The notes beneath the pieces were generated by a model that worked only from the letters and a program-made list of their open reading frames with translations, did no database searches and was not told the DNA's origin. Below are positions 1 through 6,720 of a DNA stretch of 14,185 nucleotides, piece by piece. The DNA is from an uncultured Clostridium sp. Its GTDB lineage: Bacteria; Bacillota; Clostridia; Lachnospirales; Lachnospiraceae. The stretch is from assembly GCA_900551225.1 (NCBI GenBank), contig URUZ01000103.1:1-14185 (forward strand), read 5' to 3'. How positions within the stretch are numbered: position 1 is the stretch's first letter; the number at the start of each line of letters is the position of its first letter. The position numbers and the translations under genes are program-made.

Positions 1-11
1 CCGGGGTTAAT

Positions 12-266
12 CTATATGGCTTTTATATCTGTCGCGTACGGTTCACCATGTATGGGCTGATGGATAGAGACAACCGCGAAATGGGGGAGACGGTCATCAC
101 CGGTTGGTTCGGCAATACAGACAAATTTATAATTCGTTCCATTTACAAGCTGTTTAGCCACCGCCACCGGCGTGTAAAAATAATCTTCGTGCCTGCCGAT
201 TGCATTGTAAAAAACAAAGGAGTCATAGGGGGTGAGATAGGACTGATAGGACCAGCTGCCAAGCAT
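12..266 (-). CDS. small cystatin-like protein
   Basis: The 84-residue product has no signal peptide or membrane segment, so it is probably cytoplasmic. The sequence shows LGSW at residues 2-5, YTPVA at 31-35 and QLVNGTNY at 39-46. It then has two strand-like stretches, KFVCIAE (47-53) and HFAVVSIHQ (62-70). QLVNG fits the QxVxG loop with which eukaryotic cystatins enter papain-type proteases. I recall short bacterial proteins with the same order (GGW, YTPVA, QVVAGTN, Tyr/Val-rich strand), so I place it in that cystatin-like group. Protease inhibition is inference only. The ATG is the first start after an in-frame TGA, with GAGG seven bases upstream, which supports a real gene. It is divergent from secA. 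The stop lies 11 bases from the window edge, so its downstream context is not visible. No clear promoter was found. Confidence 0.72.
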   Translation of the reverse strand: MLGSWSYQSYLTPYDSFVFYNAIGRHEDYFYTPVAVAKQLVNGTNYKFVCIAEPTGDDRLPHFAVVSIHQPIHGEPYATDIKAI

Positions 267-382
267 AATAATACCTCAAGTGATTTAGTTATTACAGTAT
301 ATGCCAGGAGCGGGGATGGGTTTTCAGACTTCCTTTAAAAACGTTGATTGTGTGTCCTAAATGTTAATTTTATATTAACTTG

Positions 383-411
383 TTGAATTAATTTAACCGA
401 AGTGCTACAAT
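383..411 (+). promoter_or_regulatory. predicted secA promoter
   Basis: TTGAAT (383-388) and TACAAT (406-411) are separated by exactly 17 bases, and a TG extended -10 sits at 403-404. The upstream sequence is very AT-rich and could act as an UP element. Transcription would start near 418, giving secA a leader of about 140 nt. Confidence 0.7.
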
Positions 412-430
412 AAGTAAGATTGTACCGTAA

Positions 431-513
431 GCGCAGTGGATGCAGACATTTTTAGGAATAAGCAGAACGAACCCGACCAATAATAGGAAGTAAGAACCTG
501 CATACACATACGC
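431..513 (+). promoter_or_regulatory. possible structured secA leader
   Basis: The segment 436-445 (GTGGATGCAG) can pair with 498-507 (CTGCATACAC) in nine of ten positions. GCG at 431-433 can further pair with CGC at 511-513 across a small internal loop. The helix encloses about 50 nt and lies wholly inside the predicted secA leader. It matches no riboswitch family I know. A role in secA regulation is inference. Confidence 0.35.
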
Positions 514-560
514 TGATTGGAAATGTATTTTATATAAGGAAGAAGTTAGGAGAGTATACC

Positions 561-3131
561 ATGAACGTTATTGAGAAAGTGTTCGGGACTCACAGTGAAC
601 GAGAGCTGAAGCTGATCAGGCCAATCCTTGCTAAGATTGAAAGCCTGCGTCCGGAAATGGTGGCAAAGTCCGATGAGGAACTGCGCGACCAGACCAGAAT
701 TTTTAAGGAGCGCCTGGAAAAGGGAGCTACTCTGGATGATATCCTGCCTGAGGCATTTGCCACTGTACGTGAGGCCGCAAGAAGAACGCTGAATATGGAA
801 CATTTCCCTGTGCAGCTGATCGGTGGTATCGTGCTGCATCAAGGACGTATTGCAGAGATGCGTACAGGTGAAGGAAAGACACTGGTTTCCACCTGTCCTG
901 CTTACCTCAATGCGCTGGCAGGCAAAGGCGTACAGATCGTTACCGTCAATGACTATCTGGCAAAGCGTGATGCGGAGTGGATGGGGCAGGTTCATGTGTT
1001 CCTGGGACTGACCGTGGGCGTTGTCTTAAATGATATGAACTCCGATGAGCGCAGGAAGGCTTATAACTGCGATATCACCTATGTGACCAACAACGAGCTG
1101 GGATTTGACCATCTGCGTGATAACATGTCCATCTACAAGGAACAGCTGGTTCTGCGTGACCTGGACTACTGTATCATCGATGAGGTTGACTCTGTTCTGG
1201 TAGATGAGGCGAGAACCCCTCTGATCATTTCCGGACAGAGCGGCAAGTCCACCAAACTGTATGAGGTCTGCGATATTCTGGCCCGCCAGCTTGAGAAGGG
1301 CACCGTTTCCAAGGAGTTCTCCAAACTGGACGCCATCATGGGCGAGGATGTTGAGGAGACCGGCGATTTCGTAGTGGATGAGAAGGACAAGGTTGTGAAC
1401 CTGACCGAGGATGGCGTCAGGAAGGTGGAGGATTTCTTCCACATCGAGAACCTGGCCGACCCGGAGAACCTGGAGATCCAGCACAATATCATCCTGGCAC
1501 TGCGCGCCAACTACCTGATGTTCCGCGACAAGGATTATGTGGTAAAAGACGACGAGGTTCTGATCGTTGATGAATTTACAGGCCGTATTATGCCGGGCCG
1601 CCGTTATTCCGATGGACTTCACCAGGCAATTGAGGCAAAGGAGCATGTAAATGTGCGCCGTGAGAGCCGTACCCTGGCTACCATCACATTCCAGAACTTC
1701 TTTAATAAGTTCAAGAAGAAAGCCGGTATGACCGGTACTGCCCAGACTGAGGAGAAGGAATTCCGTAACATCTATGCAATGGACGTTATCCAGATTCCAA
1801 CCAACCGTCCCATGATCCGTAAGGATATGGAGGATGCAGTATATAAGAGCAAGAAAGAAAAGTTTACAGCCGTTGTAAATGAGGTGGAGGCTGCCTACAA
1901 GAAGGGCCAGCCTGTGCTGGTGGGTACCATTGCCATCGAGACTTCTGAGATGCTCAGCAACATGCTGCGCAAGCGCGGCATTCCTCATAAAGTGCTGAAT
2001 GCCAAGTTCCATGAACTGGAGGCGGAGATCGTATCGGATGCCGGTATCCATGGCGCCGTTACCATTGCCACCAACATGGCAGGCCGTGGTACGGATATCA
2101 AGCTGGACGACGAAGCCAAGGCACTGGGCGGACTGAAGATCATCGGCACTGAGCGCCACGAGTCCCGCCGTATTGACAACCAGCTGCGCGGACGTTCCGG
2201 ACGTCAGGGTGATCCGGGTGAATCCAGATTCTACCTGTCCCTGGAGGACGATCTGCTGAGACTGTTCGGTTCCGACCGTCTGATGAAGATGTTCGAGGCC
2301 ATGGGCGTGCCCGAGGGTGAGCAGATTGAGCATAAGATGCTGTCCAATGCCATAGAGAAGGCTCAGATGAAGATCGAGAGCAACAACTATGGTATCCGTG
2401 AGCAGCTGCTGAAATATGACGAAGTGAACAATGAGCAGCGTGAAGTAATCTATGCGGAGCGCCGCAAGGTTCTGGATGGCGACAACATGCGCGATCTGAT
2501 TCTGAAGATGATTACCGATATCGTGGAAAATGCTGTGGATATGTCCATTTCTGACGAGCAGAGCGCAGAGAACTGGGATCTGAAGGAATTAAATACCCTG
2601 CTTCTGCCTGTGATTCCGTTAAAGCCAATCACTTTAACCGATGAGCAGAAGAAGATGAAGAAAAATGAATTAAAGCACATGCTGAAGGAAGAGGCCATCA
2701 AGCTCTATGAGATTAAGGAGGCTGAATTCCCTGAGCCGGAGCAGATCCGTGAGATCGAGCGCGTGGTGCTTCTGAAGGTTATTGACAACAAGTGGATGGC
2801 ACATCTGGACGATATGGATCAGCTGCGCGAGGGCATCGGCCTTCAGGCATACGGCCAGAGAGATCCTGCGGTTGAGTACAAGATGCAGGGTTATGAGATG
2901 TATGAGTCCATGATGGCTTCCGTGCAGGAGGAGTGCATCCGCATCCTGTTCCACATCCGTGTTGAGCAGAAGGTGGAGCGTGAGCAGGCTGCCAAGGTGA
3001 CCGGCACCAACAAGGATGATTCCGCTTCCAGCGGCCCCAAGAAGCGCGTTGAGCAGAAGGTTTATCCTAATGATCCCTGCCCCTGCGGTTCCGGCAAAAA
3101 GTACAAACAGTGCTGCGGCCGAATTAAATAG
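561..3131 (+). CDS. secA: preprotein translocase ATPase SecA
   Basis: SecA is the ATP-driven motor that pushes unfolded preproteins through the SecYEG channel at the cytoplasmic membrane. The 856 residues carry a Walker A MRTGEGKT at 100-107 and a DEVD Walker B box at 207-210. A typical TGRIMPGRR stretch follows, then the second helicase domain with NMAGRGTDIKL and QLRGRSGRQGDPGESRFY. The C-terminus has the zinc motif CPCGSGKKYKQCC (CxC-x8-CC), the SecB/ribosome-binding tail. The length is close to the B. subtilis protein, with an acidic insertion after the DEAD-motor start (EFSKLDAIMGEDVEETGDF) that I believe is usual in related clostridia. The start is ATG at 561 with AGGAG about eight bases upstream. 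It is followed by a terminator-like hairpin and prfB, the classic Firmicute order. Identification is certain. Confidence 0.99.
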   Translation: MNVIEKVFGTHSERELKLIRPILAKIESLRPEMVAKSDEELRDQTRIFKERLEKGATLDDILPEAFATVREAARRTLNMEHFPVQLIGGIVLHQGRIAEMRTGEGKTLVSTCPAYLNALAGKGVQIVTVNDYLAKRDAEWMGQVHVFLGLTVGVVLNDMNSDERRKAYNCDITYVTNNELGFDHLRDNMSIYKEQLVLRDLDYCIIDEVDSVLVDEARTPLIISGQSGKSTKLYEVCDILARQLEKGTVSKEFSKLDAIMGEDVEETGDFVVDEKDKVVNLTEDGVRKVEDFFHIENLADPENLEIQHNIILALRANYLMFRDKDYVVKDDEVLIVDEFTGRIMPGRRYSDGLHQAIEAKEHVNVRRESRTLATITFQNFFNKFKKKAGMTGTAQTEEKEFRNIYAMDVIQIPTNRPMIRKDMEDAVYKSKKEKFTAVVNEVEAAYKKGQPVLVGTIAIETSEMLSNMLRKRGIPHKVLNAKFHELEAEIVSDAGIHGAVTIATNMAGRGTDIKLDDEAKALGGLKIIGTERHESRRIDNQLRGRSGRQGDPGESRFYLSLEDDLLRLFGSDRLMKMFEAMGVPEGEQIEHKMLSNAIEKAQMKIESNNYGIREQLLKYDEVNNEQREVIYAERRKVLDGDNMRDLILKMITDIVENAVDMSISDEQSAENWDLKELNTLLLPVIPLKPITLTDEQKKMKKNELKHMLKEEAIKLYEIKEAEFPEPEQIREIERVVLLKVIDNKWMAHLDDMDQLREGIGLQAYGQRDPAVEYKMQGYEMYESMMASVQEECIRILFHIRVEQKVEREQAAKVTGTNKDDSASSGPKKRVEQKVYPNDPCPCGSGKKYKQCCGRIK

Positions 3132-3140
3132 TAAATTTTC

Positions 3141-3178
3141 AGGCCGGTGAATGCCTAAGGGCACCGGCCTTTAAATTA
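3141..3178 (+). terminator. intrinsic terminator after secA
   Basis: A perfect nine-base stem, AGGCCGGTG (3141-3149) with CACCGGCCT (3162-3170), has a 12-base loop and is followed by a weak T-run (TTAAATT). It lies ten bases after the secA stop. The poor U-tract suggests partial termination with read-through into prfB. Confidence 0.7.
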
Positions 3179-3205
3179 ATAATGGGAAATATTCCCAAAT
3201 AAAAT
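3176..3205 (+). promoter_or_regulatory. possible prfB promoter with spacer palindrome
   Basis: TTAATA (3176-3181) and TAAAAT (3200-3205) are 18 bases apart, a weak -35 with a good -10. The spacer is almost filled by the perfect inverted repeat TGGGAA-ATA-TTCCCA (3183-3197). prfB may instead be read from the secA promoter. Confidence 0.35.
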
Positions 3206-3226
3206 CAATCGAAAGAAGGTGAAGCT

Positions 3227-4364
3227 GTGGTTGAGTTAGATAATTTTAAGTATACGTTGTCAACGTATGATAAACCATTAGTGGAAGTGAGGGATTCACT
3301 TTGACCTGGATAACAAGGTCAGACGAATCGCGGAACTAGACAAATCAATGGAGGAACCGGGCTTCTGGGATGACCCGGATAAATCCACCCGCATGGTGCG
3401 GGAAGCTAAGAATCTAAAGGACGATGTGGATACCTACCGTGCGCTGGAGACAGAGTATGAGGACATTCAGGTGATGATCCAGATGGGGTATGAGGAAAAT
3501 GATGCCTCTGTGATTCCTGATATTCAGGAAATGATGGATCATTTTACGGAAACCCTGGAGGAGATGCGCCTGAAGCTGCTGCTGTCGGGAGAGTATGACA
3601 AGAACAACGCCATTCTCAGGCTGAACGCGGGAGCGGGCGGCACAGAGTCCTGTGACTGGTGCAGCATGCTGTACCGGATGTACTGCCGCTGGGCGGACCG
3701 GAAGGGATTCAAGTACGAGGTGCTGGATTTCCTGGACGGGGACGAGGCGGGTATTAAGTCTGTGACCGTGCAGATCAATGGGCTGAATGCTTATGGGTAT
3801 CTGAGGTCAGAGCATGGTGTGCACAGGCTGGTGCGGATCTCGCCGTTTAATGCGGCGGGGAAACGGCAGACTTCTTTTGTGTCCTGCGATGTGATGCCGG
3901 ATATTGAGGAAGATTTGGACGTGGAGATCAATTCGGATGATATCCGTATTGATACGTACCGGTCCAGCGGCGCAGGCGGCCAGCATATTAATAAGACGTC
4001 CTCAGCAATCAGAATTACCCATATGCCCTCTGGGGTTGTGGTGACTTGCCAGAATGAGCGGTCACAGTTCCAGAATAAGGATAAGGCGATGCAGATGCTG
4101 AAGGCCAAGCTGTTTATGCTGAAGCAGCAGGAGAATGCGGCGAAAGCGGCGGGAATCCGCGGAGATGTGAAGGATATCGGATGGGGGAACCAGATTCGGT
4201 CTTATGTGCTTCAGCCGTATACGATGGTGAAGGATCATCGGACGGGTGAGGAGAGCGGGAATGTGGATGCAGTGCTGGATGGAGCAGTGGATTCGTTTAT
4301 GAGCGCTTATTTGAGATGGATGAGTCTGGGGTGCCCGGATAAGAATGCATCGGTGGATGAGTAA
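3227..4364 (+). CDS. prfB: peptide chain release factor RF2 (+1 frameshift)
   Basis: RF2 reads UGA and UAA stop codons and triggers peptide release on the ribosome. The gene is in two frames: 25 codons from GTG at 3227 end with CTT-TGA (3299-3304), and reading resumes at GAC (3303) in the +1 frame to TAA at 4362-4364. The joined product has 378 residues. Its junction reads EVRDSL / DLDNKVRRIAEL, without a gap in family similarity. The codon-recognition motif SPF is at 205-207 and the catalytic GGQ at 250-252, the same numbers as in E. coli RF2. The GTG start has AAGGTG five bases upstream. Expression is expected to be self-regulated, because low RF2 favours the shift at UGA. The C-terminus is about 13 residues longer than in E. 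coli. It follows secA, as in many Firmicutes. Confidence 0.97.
3289..3305 (+). promoter_or_regulatory. programmed +1 frameshift site of prfB
   Basis: The slippery CTT followed by the TGAC stop context lies at 3299-3305. A Shine-Dalgarno-like GAGGG lies at 3289-3293, five bases before CTT. This is the standard RF2 feedback element; the SD-like block is one or two bases further from CTT than in E. coli (AGGGGG-TAT-CTT). Confidence 0.95.
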
Positions 4365-4382
4365 TAGGGTATGAATGAAGGG

Positions 4383-4415
4383 GAGCCAGGGGCGTGTTTT
4401 ACCTGGCTCTTTTTT
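4383..4415 (+). terminator. intrinsic terminator after prfB
   Basis: GAGCCAGG (4383-4390) pairs perfectly with CCTGGCTC (4402-4409), with an 11-base loop and six T's directly after. It is a strong rho-independent terminator 18 bases past the prfB stop. Confidence 0.93.
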
Positions 4416-4429
4416 GATGCGGGGGGTAC

Positions 4430-4456
4430 GCAAATGCTGGCTCCGCCGGCATTTGC
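4430..4456 (+). repeat. orphan intergenic hairpin
   Basis: GCAAATGC (4430-4437) and GCATTTGC (4449-4456) are perfect complements. The stem extends by a U-G and two G-C pairs to 11 pairs around the loop CTCCG. There is no T-run on either side, so it is not an ordinary terminator. It is flanked by G-runs (4421-4426, and about 4457-4475). It may be a dispersed REP-like repeat, but only one copy is visible here. The rest of 4416-4515 holds nothing I can name. Confidence 0.55.
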
Positions 4457-4515
4457 TGGGGATTCCTGGGGGGATAAAAAGGGGCGTGTGCATCGTTAGA
4501 AATACATGAAAGCTG

Positions 4516-4544
4516 TTGCATTTCCAGGGGAAATGTGATAATAT
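4516..4544 (+). promoter_or_regulatory. promoter with palindromic operator candidate
   Basis: TTGCAT (4516-4521) and TAATAT (4539-4544) are 17 bases apart, with TG at 4536-4537 as an extended -10. The spacer contains the perfect inverted repeat CATTTCC-AGG-GGAAATG (4519-4535), overlapping the -35. A repressor bound there would block RNA polymerase. The HTH-ACT protein encoded directly downstream is the obvious candidate (inference). Confidence 0.55.
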
Positions 4545-4602
4545 CTTCCTCATGAGTACAGATGTGTCTGATGTACGGACAGGGATTTGAGAGAGGATGT
4601 AT

Positions 4603-5046
4603 ATGGAAGATAAAAGTAAGTATTTCGTTGTGAAGCAGAAAGCGGTGCCCGAGGTGCTTCTGAAGGTGGTGGAAGCGAAGAAGCTGCTGGAGTCGGAGCG
4701 GGCGATTACGGTGCAGGAGGCTACGGATAAGGTTGGGATCAGCAGAAGCTCCTTTTATAAGTATAAGGATGATATTTTTCCATTTTATGACAATACAAAG
4801 GGCAAAACCATTACGCTTGTGATCCAGATGGATGATGAACAGGGGCTGCTCAGCGATCTGCTGCATGTGGTGGCGGTTTATAAGGCGAATATTTTGACAA
4901 TACACCAGAGTATTCCGGTCAATGGGGTGGCTACGCTGACCCTCAGTGTGGAAGTCAGGGAGAATACGGGGAATGTGTCGAGTATGGTGGAGGAGCTGGA
5001 GGAACAGACGGGTATCCACTATGTGAAGATACTGGCAAGAGAATAA
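4603..5046 (+). CDS. HTH-ACT regulator, PheB/ThrR (UPF0735) family
   Basis: This is a 147-residue two-domain protein. Residues about 25-60 form a helix-turn-helix region (ITVQEATDKVGISRSSFYKY), typical of the UPF0735/PheB family. Residues about 68-147 form an ACT amino-acid sensing domain (TLVIQMDDEQGLLSDLLHVVA). From recall, the Bacillus relative ThrR is a DNA-binding repressor of the hom-thr genes, which fits the hom gene 45 bases downstream. The likely role is therefore a threonine- or aromatic-responsive regulator of the operon and of itself. I chose ATG 4603 over ATG 4597 because GAGAGG (4591-4596) directly abuts the first ATG but is a correct six bases from the second. Family membership is firm; ligand and target are inferred. 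Confidence 0.88.
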   Translation: MEDKSKYFVVKQKAVPEVLLKVVEAKKLLESERAITVQEATDKVGISRSSFYKYKDDIFPFYDNTKGKTITLVIQMDDEQGLLSDLLHVVAVYKANILTIHQSIPVNGVATLTLSVEVRENTGNVSSMVEELEEQTGIHYVKILARE

Positions 5047-5091
5047 GTCGTCTGGTGAATCCGGAAATATATAAGATAGGGAGCTGAGATT

Positions 5092-6333
5092 ATGATTAAA
5101 GTTGCGGTAATGGGATATGGAACCATCGGTTCCGGTGTTGCTGAGGTATTGGATCAGAATAAGGATGTGATTGAGCGCCAGGCAGGGCAGGCGGTGGACT
5201 TAAAGTATGTGCTGGATCTGCGGGAGTTCCCGGACAGCCCGGTGGCGGCTAAGATTATCCATGATTTTAAGGTGATTGAGCAGGATGAGGAAATAGAGAT
5301 CGTGGTTGAGACCATGGGCGGCCTGAATCCGGCCTATCCCTTTGTGAAGGCCTGCCTGACGGCAGGGAAGCATGTGGTTACTTCCAATAAGGCTCTGGTG
5401 GCGGCTTACGGCACGGAGCTGCTGGAGATCGCCAGGGAGAAGGGCGTGAACTTCTTCTTTGAGGCCAGCGTGGGAGGCGGCATTCCGATTATCAGGCCGC
5501 TGTACCGCTGCCTGATGGGAGAGCGGATTGAGGAGATCACCGGAATCCTCAACGGAACCACCAACTTTATTCTGACCAAGATGGATAAGGAAGGGGACTC
5601 TTTTGAGGGGGCGCTGAAGGAGGCCCAGAATCTGGGATATGCGGAGCGCAACCCGGAGGCGGATGTGGAAGGCCATGATACCTGCCGCAAGATCGCCATT
5701 CTGACCGCCATGGCCACCGGCAGGGAAGTGAACTTTGAGGATATCTATACAGAGGGTATCACGAAGATTACTGATGTGGACTTTAAGTATGCGGAGAAGA
5801 TGGGAACGTCTGTGAAGCTGTTTGGAACCAGCCGAATAAACGGGGATCAGGTGAATGCCTATGTGGCTCCGGTGATGATCGGCAGGGATCACCCCCTTTA
5901 TTCTGTAAATGATGTGTACAACGGGATAATGGTGAAGGGCAATATGCTGGGAACCTCCATGTTCTATGGCAGCGGCGCAGGAAAACTACCCACGGCCAGC
6001 GCTGTGGTGGCGGATGTGATTGAGGCGGCCCAGAACCTGGAACGAAATGTGAAGATCGGCTGGAGCAGAGAGAGACAGCCTGTGCTGCCCATGGATCAGG
6101 CCTCTTTCCGGTATTTTGTGCGGATTGCGGGAAGTTTCCGGAATAAGGAGCAGGATGTAACGGATTCCTTTGGAAAGGTGGAGGTTGTGGAGCTGTACGG
6201 CATGGACGAATTCGCAGTGCTCACCAGGGAGATGACCGAGGGAGAATTCAAGGCTGCTGCTGTGAAGTTTGATGCGGCAGAGCAGGCCAGGGCAGAGTAC
6301 GGGATCAAGCAGATGATCCGCGCGGTGCTGTAG
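5092..6333 (+). CDS. hom: homoserine dehydrogenase
   Basis: It reduces aspartate semialdehyde to homoserine with NAD(P)H, the branch point to threonine and methionine. The 413 residues show the Rossmann loop GYGTIGSGVAEVL at 8-20. Next come TSNKALVA with the substrate lysine K100, then SVGGGIPII (127-134) and LNGTTNFIL (153-161). The catalytic D196 and K200 lie in EADVEGHDTCRK. The C-terminal region (about 338-413) aligns only loosely with an ACT domain: YFVRIAGSF begins the first strand but the usual PGVLA loop is absent. Threonine feedback through this domain may therefore be weak or altered. GGGAG lies eight bases before the ATG. It is co-directional with the ACT regulator and probably co-transcribed. 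Confidence 0.97.
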   Translation: MIKVAVMGYGTIGSGVAEVLDQNKDVIERQAGQAVDLKYVLDLREFPDSPVAAKIIHDFKVIEQDEEIEIVVETMGGLNPAYPFVKACLTAGKHVVTSNKALVAAYGTELLEIAREKGVNFFFEASVGGGIPIIRPLYRCLMGERIEEITGILNGTTNFILTKMDKEGDSFEGALKEAQNLGYAERNPEADVEGHDTCRKIAILTAMATGREVNFEDIYTEGITKITDVDFKYAEKMGTSVKLFGTSRINGDQVNAYVAPVMIGRDHPLYSVNDVYNGIMVKGNMLGTSMFYGSGAGKLPTASAVVADVIEAAQNLERNVKIGWSRERQPVLPMDQASFRYFVRIAGSFRNKEQDVTDSFGKVEVVELYGMDEFAVLTREMTEGEFKAAAVKFDAAEQARAEYGIKQMIRAVL

Positions 6334-6339
6334 AAATAT

Positions 6340-6702
6340 ATGGATACAATCATTAGAATAATATCATCCATGGCAAGGCAGGGGTTCCCCTGCCTGTTCC
6401 AGCTTACGACGGGACTATACTGTCCGGGCTGCGGCGGAACCAGGGCTGTGAGGGCGCTGCTCCGGGGGGACCTGGCTCTCAGCATCCAGTACCATCCGCT
6501 GGTGGCCTATGCAGCGGCAGTGATCCTGATCGAGCTGGTGAGCTGGGGGATCTCCAGGGCAGCAAAAAACCCCAGATGGTATCTGGGGCATATCACAGGG
6601 TTTGTCTACGGCGGTGTGGCCATCATTATGGTAAACTGGATCTTTAAGAATTACATGCTGGTGGCCAGGGGCGTGGATCTTCTGCCCCAGTGGACGCGTT
6701 GA
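6340..6702 (+). CDS. DUF2752 membrane protein
   Basis: This 120-residue protein carries the family signature CPGCGGTRA at 28-36, a GDL motif at 43-45 and an HPL motif at 52-54. Two clear membrane segments lie at about 53-74 and 85-105. DUF2752 proteins are small bacterial membrane proteins of unknown function; the paired cysteines suggest metal or redox chemistry, but this is not shown. The start is only six bases after the hom stop and has no good ribosome binding site of its own, so translation is probably coupled to hom. It ends 18 bases from a convergent gene. Confidence 0.85.
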   Translation: MDTIIRIISSMARQGFPCLFQLTTGLYCPGCGGTRAVRALLRGDLALSIQYHPLVAYAAAVILIELVSWGISRAAKNPRWYLGHITGFVYGGVAIIMVNWIFKNYMLVARGVDLLPQWTR

Positions 6703-6720
6703 CTGCAGCAATGAGGCTGA

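Noticed and set aside
48..338. 96-codon plus-strand frame opposite the cystatin-like gene
   Set aside because: No ribosome binding site and no family resemblance; the minus-strand gene has both.
1026..2333. 435-codon open frame on the minus strand opposite secA
   Set aside because: The plus strand is unambiguous SecA; the minus product is Leu/His-rich with no recognisable domain, the usual shadow of codon bias.
3227..3304. Broken or pseudogenised prfB
   Set aside because: The CTT-TGA-C context with an upstream SD-like block is the known programmed frameshift, and both frames join at the expected residue.
4399..5019. 206-codon minus-strand frame across the prfB terminator, hairpin and ACT gene
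   Set aside because: It runs through a terminator, a promoter and a well-supported gene, and its product is His/Ile-rich without family features.
5047..5091. Possible riboswitch or T-box before hom
   Set aside because: The gap is only 45 bases and shows neither a T-box sequence nor a hairpin with T-run.
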